DNA from: Caryophanales bacterium | GTDB taxonomy: Bacteria > Bacillota_I > Bacilli_A > RFN20 > CAG-826 | NCBI GenBank assembly: GCA_028726925.1 | Contig: JAQYPI010000118.1 | Span: forward strand, 1-22,139 | DNA: 22,139 nucleotides | Reading direction: 5' to 3' | In this document: positions 1 to 5,612 of the stretch, one piece after another | Numbering within the stretch: position 1 is the stretch's first letter | Layout of the letters: the number at the start of each line of letters is the position of its first letter | Notes under the pieces: model-generated | The model's database searches: none | The model's input: only the letters and a program-made list of their open reading frames with translations | Told to the model about the DNA's origin: nothing | Position numbers and translations under genes: made by a program

Positions 1-2
1 TT

Positions 3-80
3 GGCTCCTTTCAATGCTTGCGTTGGTCCGCAAGGCAATTGTAAGGAGCCTTTTCCGACTGTGCAAAGCTATAAGCTTCA
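3..80 (+). other. Structured inverted repeat, possible 3' part of an unidentified RNA
   Basis: Positions 3-10 (GGCTCCTT) pair with 43-50 (AAGGAGCC). Inside, CAAT pairs with ATTG, and a further GCTTGCG/CGCAAG-type arm closes on a TTGGTC loop, giving a nearly continuous 48-base hairpin with small bulges. A short palindrome follows (AAGCT ATA AGCTT, about 65-78), and then the terminator at 84-108. A row of stem-loops ending in a terminator suits the 3' end of a structured non-coding RNA or a leader that begins before the window. The 66-codon reading frame crossing it is not convincing. I do not recognise a known RNA family; a palindromic repeat is the alternative. Confidence 0.35.
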
Positions 81-83
81 CCG

Positions 84-108
84 AACTCCCCGACTATCGG
101 GGAGTTTT
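84..108 (+). terminator. Intrinsic terminator, plus strand
   Basis: A perfect 10-bp stem (AACTCCCCGA / TCGGGGAGTT) with a CTA triloop is followed by TT. The T run lies only on the plus-strand side, so it ends a rightward transcript, either the structured element at 3-80 or a gene left of the window. Confidence 0.7.
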
Positions 109-140
109 CACTCGCTCGACGTTCCACGTCGGCTCAGACA

Positions 141-170
141 AGAAAACGCGGCGCCCAGGCACCGCGCCGC
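141..170 (-). terminator. Intrinsic terminator after the protease-lipoprotein pair
   Basis: GCGGCGC (148-154) pairs with GCGCCGC (164-170) around a 9-base loop. Read on the minus strand, the stem is followed by GTTTTCTTG. It lies about 30 bases past the stop of the lipoprotein gene and so ends that two-gene unit. Confidence 0.75.
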
Positions 171-197
171 TCCCCTTTCGGTCTTCCTAACTCGAAC

Positions 198-728
198 CTA
201 GAAAGACAAGGGGGCCATGGTATCGAGATAAAGGATTTCGGAGACCACGAGATTCAAGGGAAGCTTGTAATTGTGTTGCAAGCTCTTCTTGACCAAGAAG
301 ACGTCCCCGTCCTTCAATTCGCCCAAAGGGATCGTCTCTCCGCTTTCCTTTTTGAAAGGGACTTCCCCCACGATCTCAACGTTCCCGAAAACGTCGCGGA
401 CGATATGGTTCGCACGGTACTCCTCCTCGATCCCCGATTCGCTATAGCCGAGAAAATCGAAGTAGGAATTCGCATAGATGCTTTCCCGAACGGAACGCAA
501 ATCGCCGAGGTCTTTGGGAGGGTGAGTGTAATTTCCGTAAAGGAGCAAGGCGCCTTTCTCGTCAAAAGAAACGACGAGGTTGGACCAAAGGCATTCCTCG
601 CCCTTCTCGCGGCAACGGGCGTTTTCGTCATTCGCTTTCATCACGCGAAGAGAAGCCGCATCCTTCGTCACTGCTCCGTTGCAGCCGCATAAAGCAAGGC
701 AAGGAAGCAACCAAAACGCTTTTTTCAT
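198..728 (-). CDS. Small putative lipoprotein of unknown function
   Basis: A 176-residue protein with a lysine-containing n-region, a short hydrophobic stretch and a lipobox-like L-C-G-C ending at Cys16, so it is predicted to be anchored to the outer face of the membrane. The rest is soluble, acidic and of no family I recognise. Its ATG overlaps the stop of the upstream serine protease as ATGA, and a good ribosome site (AAGAAAGGA) lies inside the protease 3' end, so the two are co-transcribed and probably translationally coupled. By context it could be a partner, inhibitor or surface anchor for the protease. That role is inference; only the lipoprotein signal and coupling are visible. Confidence 0.75.
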   Translation of the reverse strand: MKKAFWLLPCLALCGCNGAVTKDAASLRVMKANDENARCREKGEECLWSNLVVSFDEKGALLLYGNYTHPPKDLGDLRSVRESIYANSYFDFLGYSESGIEEEYRANHIVRDVFGNVEIVGEVPFKKESGETIPLGELKDGDVFLVKKSLQHNYKLPLNLVVSEILYLDTMAPLSF

Positions 729-1633
729 AGGCCAATCCTTTCTTCAACCCAACCGACGATATAGTCCGATACTTTGCAGGCTTGATCCCAATTTGAATTG
801 TATCCGCCGCTGTGAATGCCAACGACCGTAGTTGTTCCCCTTGTCACCGGACCGCCACTTGATCCCGCTATCGCATCACAATTGTGACGAAATTTATAGG
901 TTTCGACCGCGTCGGTTACCCCTGGCCCATAGCCTAACTTGGAATTGTAATCGCCGTGGTAGCCATAAAGACGAACGGAATTGCCGTTGCTCAACGAAGA
1001 AGAAACGCCCATATAGCCAATTTGATCGCCGATATCTGCGTTAAGATCGATGATCGCCCAATCATCGGCAGAGCTATGCGTTATATGGTTATTTCCTTTC
1101 ACTGTGGAAGCAGAATGAAATTGTCCGTAAGGAGTTACCAGACTATTGTTGGAATTTTTATGACCGCCAGGGAACACATGGACTGTATTTGACCATACTC
1201 CCGCGGTGTTATCAAACACAACGTGCGCAGCCGTAAGCACCGTTCTAGGTCCAACCAAAACACCGGTTCCAACACCGGTTTTATCATAAACGCCATCGCC
1301 ATTTGTATCGTATTTGGCATGCAGTAGGCAGACTGTTCTATAAGGAAACTTTGTATAATCGGACTCAGGGAGAATCGTTCTCTCGTCGGGACCGAAGATA
1401 AGATTCGATTCAAGGTAATCTTCAGGATTCGGGGAGTAGAAAGCCGTCTCTGTTGACGAAGTGTGCGGCAACTCGGAATCAAAAACAGGGATAACGTTCC
1501 CGTGTTCATCGCGTTTTTCCGCTACAATCATATCATCTTGCTCTCCGAAGGATTGTAAATCGGCGTAAATTGACGACGATCCAAAAGTTGTAAGCGCAAA
1601 AATTGGCAAAGCAACCATAACGACAAGACCCAT
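725..1633 (-). CDS. Secreted trypsin-like (V8/glutamyl-endopeptidase-type) serine protease
   Basis: A 302-residue protein with the S1B-type chymotrypsin fold signature. The catalytic His is in TAAHVV (His137), the Asp in ADDWAII (Asp191), and the Ser in GSSGGPV (Ser259). A hydrophobic N-terminus (residues 1-17) resembles a signal peptide or anchor, and residues about 25-95 form a linker or propeptide-like segment before the catalytic domain, as in V8-like proteases made as zymogens. An NGDG segment (111-114) precedes the domain and could bind calcium. The start is set by AGAAAGGAGC just upstream of the ATG. A matching promoter is at 1663-1692. It overlaps the downstream lipoprotein gene by four bases. 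Substrate specificity cannot be read from the sequence. Confidence 0.88.
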   Translation of the reverse strand: MGLVVMVALPIFALTTFGSSSIYADLQSFGEQDDMIVAEKRDEHGNVIPVFDSELPHTSSTETAFYSPNPEDYLESNLIFGPDERTILPESDYTKFPYRTVCLLHAKYDTNGDGVYDKTGVGTGVLVGPRTVLTAAHVVFDNTAGVWSNTVHVFPGGHKNSNNSLVTPYGQFHSASTVKGNNHITHSSADDWAIIDLNADIGDQIGYMGVSSSLSNGNSVRLYGYHGDYNSKLGYGPGVTDAVETYKFRHNCDAIAGSSGGPVTRGTTTVVGIHSGGYNSNWDQACKVSDYIVGWVEERIGL

Positions 1634-1662
1634 AAAAGCTCCTTTCTTGTTTTATTGATTCG

Positions 1663-1692
1663 TATATATCATCCATGGTCAAATATTGTCAA
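1663..1692 (-). promoter_or_regulatory. Promoter of the protease-lipoprotein unit
   Basis: On the minus strand, TTGACA (1692-1687) is separated by 18 bases from TATATA (1668-1663). The ribosome site and ATG follow about 30 bases on. The flanking sequence is very AT-rich. Confidence 0.65.
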
Positions 1693-1756
1693 CAAAAACC
1701 GTTATCAATCATTTATACAATAAAAAATCGCATTGTTATTTTTTGAAGCTTACACC

Positions 1757-1811
1757 GTCAAAATTGACAATCGATCGGGAAAATTCAGATTTCGCAATAC
1801 CAAGGCCTTGG
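1757..1811. promoter_or_regulatory. Two dyad symmetries in the intergenic gap
   Basis: GTCAA-AA-TTGAC lies at 1757-1768, and a perfect 12-base palindrome CCAAGGCCTTGG at 1800-1811. Both are between the protease promoter and the terminator of the antitoxin unit. They could be protein-binding sites; nothing else in 1693-1832 looks functional. Confidence 0.25.
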
Positions 1812-1832
1812 ATTGGGAACATGCGAAAAATC

Positions 1833-1887
1833 AAAAAAAGGGGCGTAACCACAACTCCCAATTAACGGGAGGTTTTGTTACAGCCCC
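1833..1887 (-). terminator. Long-stem intrinsic terminator after the toxin-antitoxin remnant
   Basis: GGGGC GTAAC (1840-1849) pairs with GTTAC A GCCCC (1877-1887), and CTCCC (1855-1859) with GGGAG (1867-1871), giving a stem of about 18 pairs with a 7-base loop. On the minus strand it is followed by seven Ts (1839-1833). The stop codon of the Doc-like stub lies inside the stem. The long, imperfectly matched arms also look like a small palindromic insertion, so a mobile-repeat origin is possible. Confidence 0.75.
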
Positions 1888-2006
1888 TTAGTCAATCTTT
1901 GAACAAACCCAATTTGCAAAGGAATCTTAGCATCCTCTCCGCCAGTCTTCATGACGATTGTTGAGTGAAGATAGATGATGTCTTCCTTACTGAACCAAAA
2001 GCTCAT
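1878..2006 (-). pseudogene. Truncated Doc (death-on-curing, Fic-type) toxin remnant
   Basis: A 42-codon frame starts at an ATG that overlaps the antitoxin stop as ATGA. Its first 25 or so residues (MSFWFSKEDIIYLH, then STIVMKTGGED) match the N-terminal pattern of Doc toxins, S-x-E-D-I-x-x-L-H ... E/K-T-G-G. It then departs from the family and stops inside the terminator. The Fic active-site motif (HxFx(D/N)xNKR) and everything after residue 25 are missing, so no AMP- or phosphate-transferring activity is possible. The unusual tail and abrupt hairpin suggest 3' loss by deletion or replacement. The family assignment rests on a short stretch and is moderate. Confidence 0.55.
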
Positions 2007-2257
2007 TTGGCCAGTTCCTTGTAAAGGTTTGGATGTTCGTTATAGGCTTCTTCCGCAGCCTTCATGAGTTCAGAGCGACTTGCATATTTCATTTCCCGCT
2101 TCTTGGCGGGTTTGAAAGGGATTGCCTGCTCCGCAATCGCCTGACGGAGGAACATGTTGATGGCAGAACTCAGATTGAGTCCTAAATCGTTGAAGAGAAC
2201 TTCCGCCTGCTTCTTGACGTCCTTATCGACTCTTATTGTGACGTTTGTGCTATTCAT
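2003..2257 (-). CDS. RelB/DinJ-family antitoxin
   Basis: An 84-residue protein. The N-terminal ribbon-helix-helix (VTIRVDKDVKKQAEVLFNDL, then GLNLSSAINMFLRQAI) is the DNA-binding and dimerisation part of RelB/DinJ antitoxins, and the charged C-terminal helix (about 55-84) is the usual toxin-wrapping part. I chose the ATG at 2257 because CACAGGAAG sits at ribosome-site distance. An 11-codon extension upstream has no such site. Such proteins normally neutralise a RelE/YafQ nuclease or, in some loci, a Doc toxin, and repress their own operon. Here only a stub of the partner remains, so the antitoxin is effectively orphaned. It could still act as a repressor or protect against a related toxin elsewhere. 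Confidence 0.88.
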   Translation of the reverse strand: MNSTNVTIRVDKDVKKQAEVLFNDLGLNLSSAINMFLRQAIAEQAIPFKPAKKREMKYASRSELMKAAEEAYNEHPNLYKELAK

Positions 2258-2313
2258 TTTTAAAAACTTCCTGTGGATATTATGTCTCAAAGAGAAGATG
2301 TTCTAAAGCTAAC

Positions 2314-2332
2314 GCACAAACAAAATATGTGC
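2314..2332 (-). promoter_or_regulatory. Candidate operator upstream of the antitoxin gene
   Basis: GCACA and TGTGC lie nine bases apart about 57 bases upstream of the antitoxin ATG, with one more near-matching base pair on each side. Ribbon-helix-helix antitoxins commonly bind such short dyads in their own promoters. No convincing -35/-10 pair is visible nearby; TACAAT at the left end of the spacer is the best -10 candidate. Assignment by position only. Confidence 0.35.
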
Positions 2333-2350
2333 ATTGTATTGCTATAAGAA

Positions 2351-2376
2351 TTAAGAAACCCGTCTTTGGAGATGGG
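2351..2376 (-). terminator. Weak hairpin between tRNA-Leu and the antitoxin gene
   Basis: CCCGTCT (2359-2365) pairs with AGATGGG (2370-2376) around TTGG. On the minus strand it is followed by TTTCTTAATTCTT. It could be a backup terminator for leftward transcripts from the tRNA side. The stretch 2377-2461 shows nothing recognisable. Confidence 0.35.
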
Positions 2377-2461
2377 CAGTAGAAACTTTTGACGAATTCG
2401 AAAATCCCACAGCACGGATTTCAGGCTTTTTCTAATGTGGACCTTTCACTTAAGTGCAAAT

Positions 2462-2493
2462 AAAAAACCTCCGATCCTTTCGTATATCGGAGG
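2462..2493 (-). terminator. Intrinsic terminator of tRNA-Leu
   Basis: A perfect 8-bp stem (CCTCCGAT / ATCGGAGG) is followed on the minus strand by TTTTTTATTT, 13 bases past the encoded CCA of the tRNA. Confidence 0.85.
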
Positions 2494-2506
2494 CTTTCGT
2501 TTTCAT

Positions 2507-2589
2507 TGGTGCGGGCGACAGGACTTGAACCTGCACGGAAGTCCATTAGATCCTAAGTCTAACGCGTCTGCCAATTTCGCCACGCCCGC
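2507..2589 (-). tRNA. tRNA-Leu (anticodon TAG)
   Basis: An 83-base class II tRNA. The acceptor arm GCGGGCG pairs with CGCCCGC, the anticodon stem TTAGA/TCTAA encloses loop CTTAGGA, there is a long variable arm, and the T arm contains GGTTCAAGTCC. The 3' CCA is encoded. It reads CUA and, by wobble, other CUN leucine codons. Confidence 0.95.
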
Positions 2590-2609
2590 GCGCTTCATGG
2601 AAGCGTCTT

Positions 2610-2639
2610 AGTCTACACCGCGGAAAGAGGGGAATTCAA
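2610..2639 (-). promoter_or_regulatory. Likely promoter of tRNA-Leu
   Basis: TTGAAT and TAGACT, 18 bases apart on the minus strand, end about 20 bases before the tRNA 5' end. A small perfect hairpin (CGCTTC ATG GAAGCG, 2591-2605) lies between them and the tRNA. Confidence 0.45.
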
Positions 2640-2640
2640 T

Positions 2641-2665
2641 GAAAAACGAGGGCCGTAAGGCCCCC
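2641..2665 (-). terminator. Intrinsic terminator after the 50-residue protein gene
   Basis: On the minus strand, GGGGGCC-TTAC-GGCCCTC is followed by GTTTTTC, a few bases past the stop codon. Confidence 0.8.
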
Positions 2666-2670
2666 GCTTC

Positions 2671-2823
2671 TCAAAGGTTTCCGCTCGAGATGTCGTCCAT
2701 CAGGTTGATCCCATAGCCTTCGGCGACGGAATCCATGAACGACTGGATCGGGTGACGGGTTTTCTTGTGCTTCTCGGTCACGTGGCGTTTGCCCGTGAAT
2801 AGGTGCTTAATCATTTCTACCAT
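2671..2823 (-). CDS. Conserved-looking 50-residue protein, function unknown
   Basis: This is a real small gene by its signals: a near-perfect ribosome site (AAAGGAGGT) eight bases before the ATG, a promoter at 2895-2922, and its own terminator. A longer GTG frame starting at 2853 would contain the ribosome site and is rejected. The protein has a basic N-terminal half (MIKHLFTGKRHVTEKHKKTR) and a more acidic C-terminal half, with no signal peptide, membrane helix or cysteine. No family recognised. It follows rarA in the same direction, but with its own promoter. Confidence 0.7.
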   Translation of the reverse strand: MVEMIKHLFTGKRHVTEKHKKTRHPIQSFMDSVAEGYGINLMDDISSGNL

Positions 2824-2872
2824 TGCCTCTTTACCTCCTTTTTCGCGTTTCACTGGTACGGCAATTGCCGCT

Positions 2873-2922
2873 CCCCGGTTTTTCGGGGTCCTCTACTATA
2901 GGCTGAATTCGGGGGTAAGCAA
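2873..2922 (-). promoter_or_regulatory. Promoter and leader hairpin of the 50-residue protein gene
   Basis: On the minus strand, TTGCTT (2922-2917) is followed after 16 bases by TATAGT (2900-2895). The predicted transcript starts just before CCCCG-AAAAAC-CGGGG (2888-2873), a 5' hairpin about 30 bases before the ribosome site that could protect the message or attenuate it. Confidence 0.55.
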
Positions 2923-2943
2923 GGGAATGGACTATGAAAGCGG

Positions 2944-4221
2944 TTACACCTTCTTCTGCTTCTTGAGTTTTCTTAGATCGTTGCTGCGACCGGCTTTCTT
3001 GAGTTCTTCATAGCGCGTGTTGAGGGCGCGGACATACGAGGAGGCCGTCGTTTCGTCCTTCACGAAGAATTCCTCGTTCGCGTATTCGTCTGGCAGATAC
3101 TGCAATTTTGGCCAGATATCCGGGCGATCATAAGGGTATTTGTCCTCTTCTTGCACGTTCACCGGGGTGAGTTTCAGATAATCCTGGACATAGAAAGGGG
3201 CGTCTTTGGCGAAGGACATGGCTTTCGCGATGGACTCATCCCCGGTCCTCGAATGCGGGGAAAGGCAAAGATCCACGACGGCATCGCCAAGGGGGATGAC
3301 CGCTTCCGGGAAGCCGACTTGTTCCGCGGCCTGGATGGCAAGCTGCGTCCGCATGACGGCTTGGGGATTGGCGAGCCCAATGTCTTCGTAAGCGGTCACG
3401 AGCAGGCGACGCTTGATGGAATCGAGATCCCCGGCGGCGCAAAGACGCGCAAGGTAATAAAGGGCGGCGTTCACGTCGCATCCGCGAATCGATTTCTGAA
3501 GGGCGGAAACGGAATCGTAATGCTCTTCTCCGTCCTTATCCATCGCGTAATTTGGGACTTTCTCGATCTCATAAACGTTTTCTTTCGTGATGACCGGTTC
3601 ATCCCCAAATTGCAGAGCGGCTTCTTCCAGAATGTTGAGGGAATAACGCATATCTCCGCCCGAGAGCTTGGCAATGGCGAAAAGCGCATCGTCTGCGAAG
3701 GTGACCTTGGCTCCGAGTCCATCCGGATGGGCGATCGCTCGGCGAAGCCCTTCCACGACTTCTTCTTTCGAAAGGGCTTTAACTTCCAGGAGTCTCGTCC
3801 TGCTTCGAATGGCGGGACTCAAGGCGATGTAAGGATTCGCGGTCGTCATCCCAAGAAGGAAGAAAGTCCCGTCTTCTACGAACGGCAAAAGATAGTCTTG
3901 TTTCCCTTTGTCGAGGCGGTGAACTTCATCCATCAGAAGCAGGGTGGGTTTCCATAATTTTGCTTCTTCTACGGCGGCCTCCATGTCCTTCTTGGAACAC
4001 GTCACGGCATTGAGCTTCACAAAGTGTGCGCCAAGGGAAGATGCATAGGCTTCCGCGATGGTTGTTTTGCCCGTTCCGGGAGGCCCAAAAAAGATAAAAG
4101 AGAAAGGAAGTTTTTCCTCAACGGATTTACGAAGGAAGGACTTCGGTCCGACAAGATGATCTTGCCCGACAACCTCATCCAAAGACTTGGGTCGGACACG
4201 GAAAGCGAGGGGTTGTTTCAT
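2944..4221 (-). CDS. rarA: Replication-associated recombination protein A (RarA/MgsA), AAA+ ATPase
   Basis: A 425-residue protein, the usual length for the family. Walker A is GPPGTGKT (residues 46-53), Walker B LLLMDEVHR (94-101), sensor 1 TTAN (126-129), followed by an SRTRLLE segment. The N-terminus (LAFRVRPKSLDEVVGQDHLV) is the RarA signature shared with clamp-loader ATPases, and the C-terminal half has the tetramerisation and accessory regions (GGDMRYSLNILEEAA; AYEDIGLANPQA). RarA works in the cytoplasm at stalled replication forks, interacting with SSB. The start matches the family N-terminus but has no ribosome site: TATAAT ends only nine bases before the ATG, suggesting a leaderless message. 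Confidence 0.95.
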   Translation of the reverse strand: MKQPLAFRVRPKSLDEVVGQDHLVGPKSFLRKSVEEKLPFSFIFFGPPGTGKTTIAEAYASSLGAHFVKLNAVTCSKKDMEAAVEEAKLWKPTLLLMDEVHRLDKGKQDYLLPFVEDGTFFLLGMTTANPYIALSPAIRSRTRLLEVKALSKEEVVEGLRRAIAHPDGLGAKVTFADDALFAIAKLSGGDMRYSLNILEEAALQFGDEPVITKENVYEIEKVPNYAMDKDGEEHYDSVSALQKSIRGCDVNAALYYLARLCAAGDLDSIKRRLLVTAYEDIGLANPQAVMRTQLAIQAAEQVGFPEAVIPLGDAVVDLCLSPHSRTGDESIAKAMSFAKDAPFYVQDYLKLTPVNVQEEDKYPYDRPDIWPKLQYLPDEYANEEFFVKDETTASSYVRALNTRYEELKKAGRSNDLRKLKKQKKV

Positions 4222-4230
4222 ACGTCAGCC

Positions 4231-4236
4231 ATTATA
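4231..4236 (-). promoter_or_regulatory. -10 element of rarA, implying a leaderless transcript
   Basis: Minus-strand TATAAT is followed by nine bases and then the rarA ATG. Transcription starting about seven bases after the -10 would place the 5' end within two or three bases of the start codon. No good -35 is present; the preceding sequence is TTTCTTTCTC. Confidence 0.55.
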
Positions 4237-4938
4237 TCAAAACGCACGCGCGAGAAAGAAACGCCATAGAGACAAACGGAAACTCGGAAAGAAGATTCTC
4301 GAAATGAGCAAGGAATGCCTTTGACCATGGCGACCGTCAATCTCGAAGAAGACGATGCCTAGAAAGGCGCGGCGATCTACCTCAAACAATGAAGGGAGAA
4401 ACTCAAAGAGGTATTCAAGCATTTCTAAAGGTATACTTTTTATAGTGCTGAAGAATTGAACTATATTTCTTATAGTTATGTTTAAGGAATAAAAAACCAA
4501 AATGCAGCCTCTAGAATCCGTTGTTTCCAAACAAAAGTTTTTTATCGTTATTATCATTGTTTTTGATTAGGTTCTATAGTTTTTGTCGTCATGTTTTAAC
4601 ATTCTTTAAATATAGTTTTTATATCTTAAAATTATTGATATAATAATGGGGTATTCGCGGGGTTTCTTTCGAAGAAAACCGCGAAGAAGGAAACTGAGAT
4701 TCTCTCTGCGTTCCAAAGGAAAAACGGCTTTTGAAAAGAGGGATCCTTCTCTCCGCTTGATGGTTGAAAACGAACGAGAACCGGCTTAACGGAGTGGCGG
4801 CAAAATGGAAACTGGTCTATGACGATTCATGATCCGATTCTCTCCTACCCTCCCTCAGATTGAATGGCTAGGTCCCTAAACACAATCTCGATGAAAGGAT
4901 CTTGAACCTCTCTTTGACGAAGAAAAAACCTAATATAG
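4237..4938. other. Long gap without a convincing gene
   Basis: About 700 bases between rarA and the HxlR regulator. The part nearest rarA (4237-4430) has ordinary composition. A plus frame from 4315 shows a protein-like pattern broken by stops at 4360 and 4390 (MATVNLEEDDA, then KGAAIYLKQ, then REKLKEVFKHF), which may be a decayed gene. Positions 4430-4640 are strongly AT-rich and hold no open frame with a ribosome site. The remainder contains the promoter-hairpin at 4639-4685 and then featureless sequence. Confidence 0.4.
4639..4685 (+). promoter_or_regulatory. Strong -10 followed by a long hairpin, possible small RNA or leader start
   Basis: GATATAAT (-10 TATAAT at 4639-4644) sits in an AT-rich tract and is followed at once by a 32-base stem-loop. 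TTCGCGG (4654-4660) pairs with CCGCGAA (4679-4685), and GTTTCTT continues against AGAAAAC around a TCGA tip. A transcript from here would begin with this hairpin and run toward the HxlR gene 300 bases on. No T tract follows the hairpin, so it is not a terminator. The -35 is weak. Confidence 0.35.
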
Positions 4939-4952
4939 AGGAAAATATAGAG

Positions 4953-4968
4953 CGAACGGAATTGTTCG
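4953..4968 (+). promoter_or_regulatory. Palindrome just upstream of the HxlR-type gene
   Basis: CGAAC-GGAATT-GTTCG lies immediately before the ribosome site (AGAAAGGA), with two TATAGA tracts (4934-4939, 4946-4951) upstream. Its position suits an autoregulatory operator for the regulator that follows. Confidence 0.4.
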
Positions 4969-4985
4969 ATAGAAAGGATATTACG

Positions 4986-5366
4986 ATGGAAAAATGGATG
5001 TCTTATGAGGAATTCAGTTACCGAATTGGTGAGCCAATCACAGACGAATACGGGAAAAGCCCGATAACTCCTGTGTTTTCGCTCTTCCAGGGCAAATGGA
5101 AGCTTCACGTGATTTACGCGCTCTTTTGCCTAAGCGACACGCACTTTAACTCGATCCTTCGGTTCTGCGATCCCATCACTCCCGCTTCGCTTAACGCCGT
5201 TTTGAAGGATCTCATCGCCTCGGGCATCGTCGAAAAAAGACAAGCCAAAGGAGACCGTCACGCGGCCTATTCCTTGACCCAAAAAGGAATGGATCTCCAA
5301 CCCTGTTTTTACGAGATGATGAACTGGGGTTTCTCTTATCGAGTTTCCAAAAGAAAAGGCAGGTAA
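4986..5366 (+). CDS. HxlR-family winged-helix transcriptional regulator
   Basis: A 126-residue protein matching the HxlR layout: the F-x-x-FQGKWKLHVIYAL helix (about residues 34-50), a recognition region F-N-S-I-L...ITPASLNAVLKDL (about 57-80), the wing SGIVEKRQ...HAAYSLTQKG (about 82-103), and the terminal MMNWG. HxlR proteins act as dimers and often sense reactive electrophiles or redox state. The cysteine usual in the N-terminal C-P motif is replaced here by Ser-Pro, so thiol sensing at that point is unlikely; other cysteines remain (in LFCLSD and LRFCDP). The ATG at 4986 is chosen because AGAAAGGA precedes it. The frame stays open upstream to 4902 without a better site. No target gene is adjacent, since the next plus-strand gene lies beyond a tRNA cluster. 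Confidence 0.85.
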   Translation: MEKWMSYEEFSYRIGEPITDEYGKSPITPVFSLFQGKWKLHVIYALFCLSDTHFNSILRFCDPITPASLNAVLKDLIASGIVEKRQAKGDRHAAYSLTQKGMDLQPCFYEMMNWGFSYRVSKRKGR

Positions 5367-5382
5367 GGCTCCTGCGTCTTGC

Positions 5383-5418
5383 GAAACGAAAAACGCGCCC
5401 GGGTGAACCGAGGCGCGT
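5383..5418 (-). terminator. Intrinsic terminator of the tRNA cluster
   Basis: ACGCGCC (5393-5399) pairs with GGCGCGT (5412-5418), with an inner CGG/CCG extension. On the minus strand it is followed by TTTTCGTTTCG, 19 bases past tRNA-Thr. The plus-strand side has no T run, so it does not end the HxlR message. Confidence 0.8.
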
Positions 5419-5436
5419 TCCTAATCAAGTTCTATG

Positions 5437-5512
5437 TGGTGCCGCGAACCGGAATCGAACCAGCAACCTACTGATTACAAATCAGTTGCTCTGCCAATTG
5501 AGCTATCGCGGC
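5437..5512 (-). tRNA. tRNA-Thr (anticodon TGT)
   Basis: A 76-base cloverleaf: acceptor GCCGCGA/TCGCGGC, D arm GCTCAATTGGCAGAGC, anticodon stem CTGAT/ATCAG around TTTGTAA, and T arm GCTGGTTCGATTCCGGT. The CCA is encoded. It is the last gene of a three-tRNA group. Confidence 0.95.
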
Positions 5513-5526
5513 AAGCGGACAAAGAA

Positions 5527-5601
5527 TGGTGGGTGTTACTGGTTTCGAACCAGTGACCTCTTCCGTGTGAAGGAAGCGCTCTCCCGCTGAGCTAAACACC
5601 C
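5527..5601 (-). tRNA. tRNA-Val (anticodon CAC)
   Basis: A 75-base cloverleaf: acceptor GGGTGTT/AACACCC, anticodon stem CTTCC/GGAAG with loop TTCACAC, and T arm CTGGTTCGAAACCAG. The CCA is encoded. It is specific for GUG codons, so another valine tRNA must exist elsewhere. Confidence 0.95.
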
Positions 5602-5612
5602 AAGAAACAAAT

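Noticed and set aside
1..201. 66-codon plus frame at the left edge
   Set aside because: It crosses three hairpins and two terminators facing opposite ways; its composition is not protein-like.
3151..3957. 268-codon open frame opposite rarA
   Set aside because: It lies entirely over a highly recognisable AAA+ gene and has no ribosome site or family resemblance.
4237..4557. 106-codon minus-strand frame upstream of rarA
   Set aside because: Phe/Ile/Leu/Arg-rich product from AT-rich sequence, no ribosome site, and it would run through the rarA promoter side without a family match.
4646..4789. 47-codon arginine-rich plus frame beginning MGYSRGFFRRK
   Set aside because: Its ATG is directly against the -10 box, it lacks a ribosome site, and its rare Arg codons come from the hairpin sequence itself.
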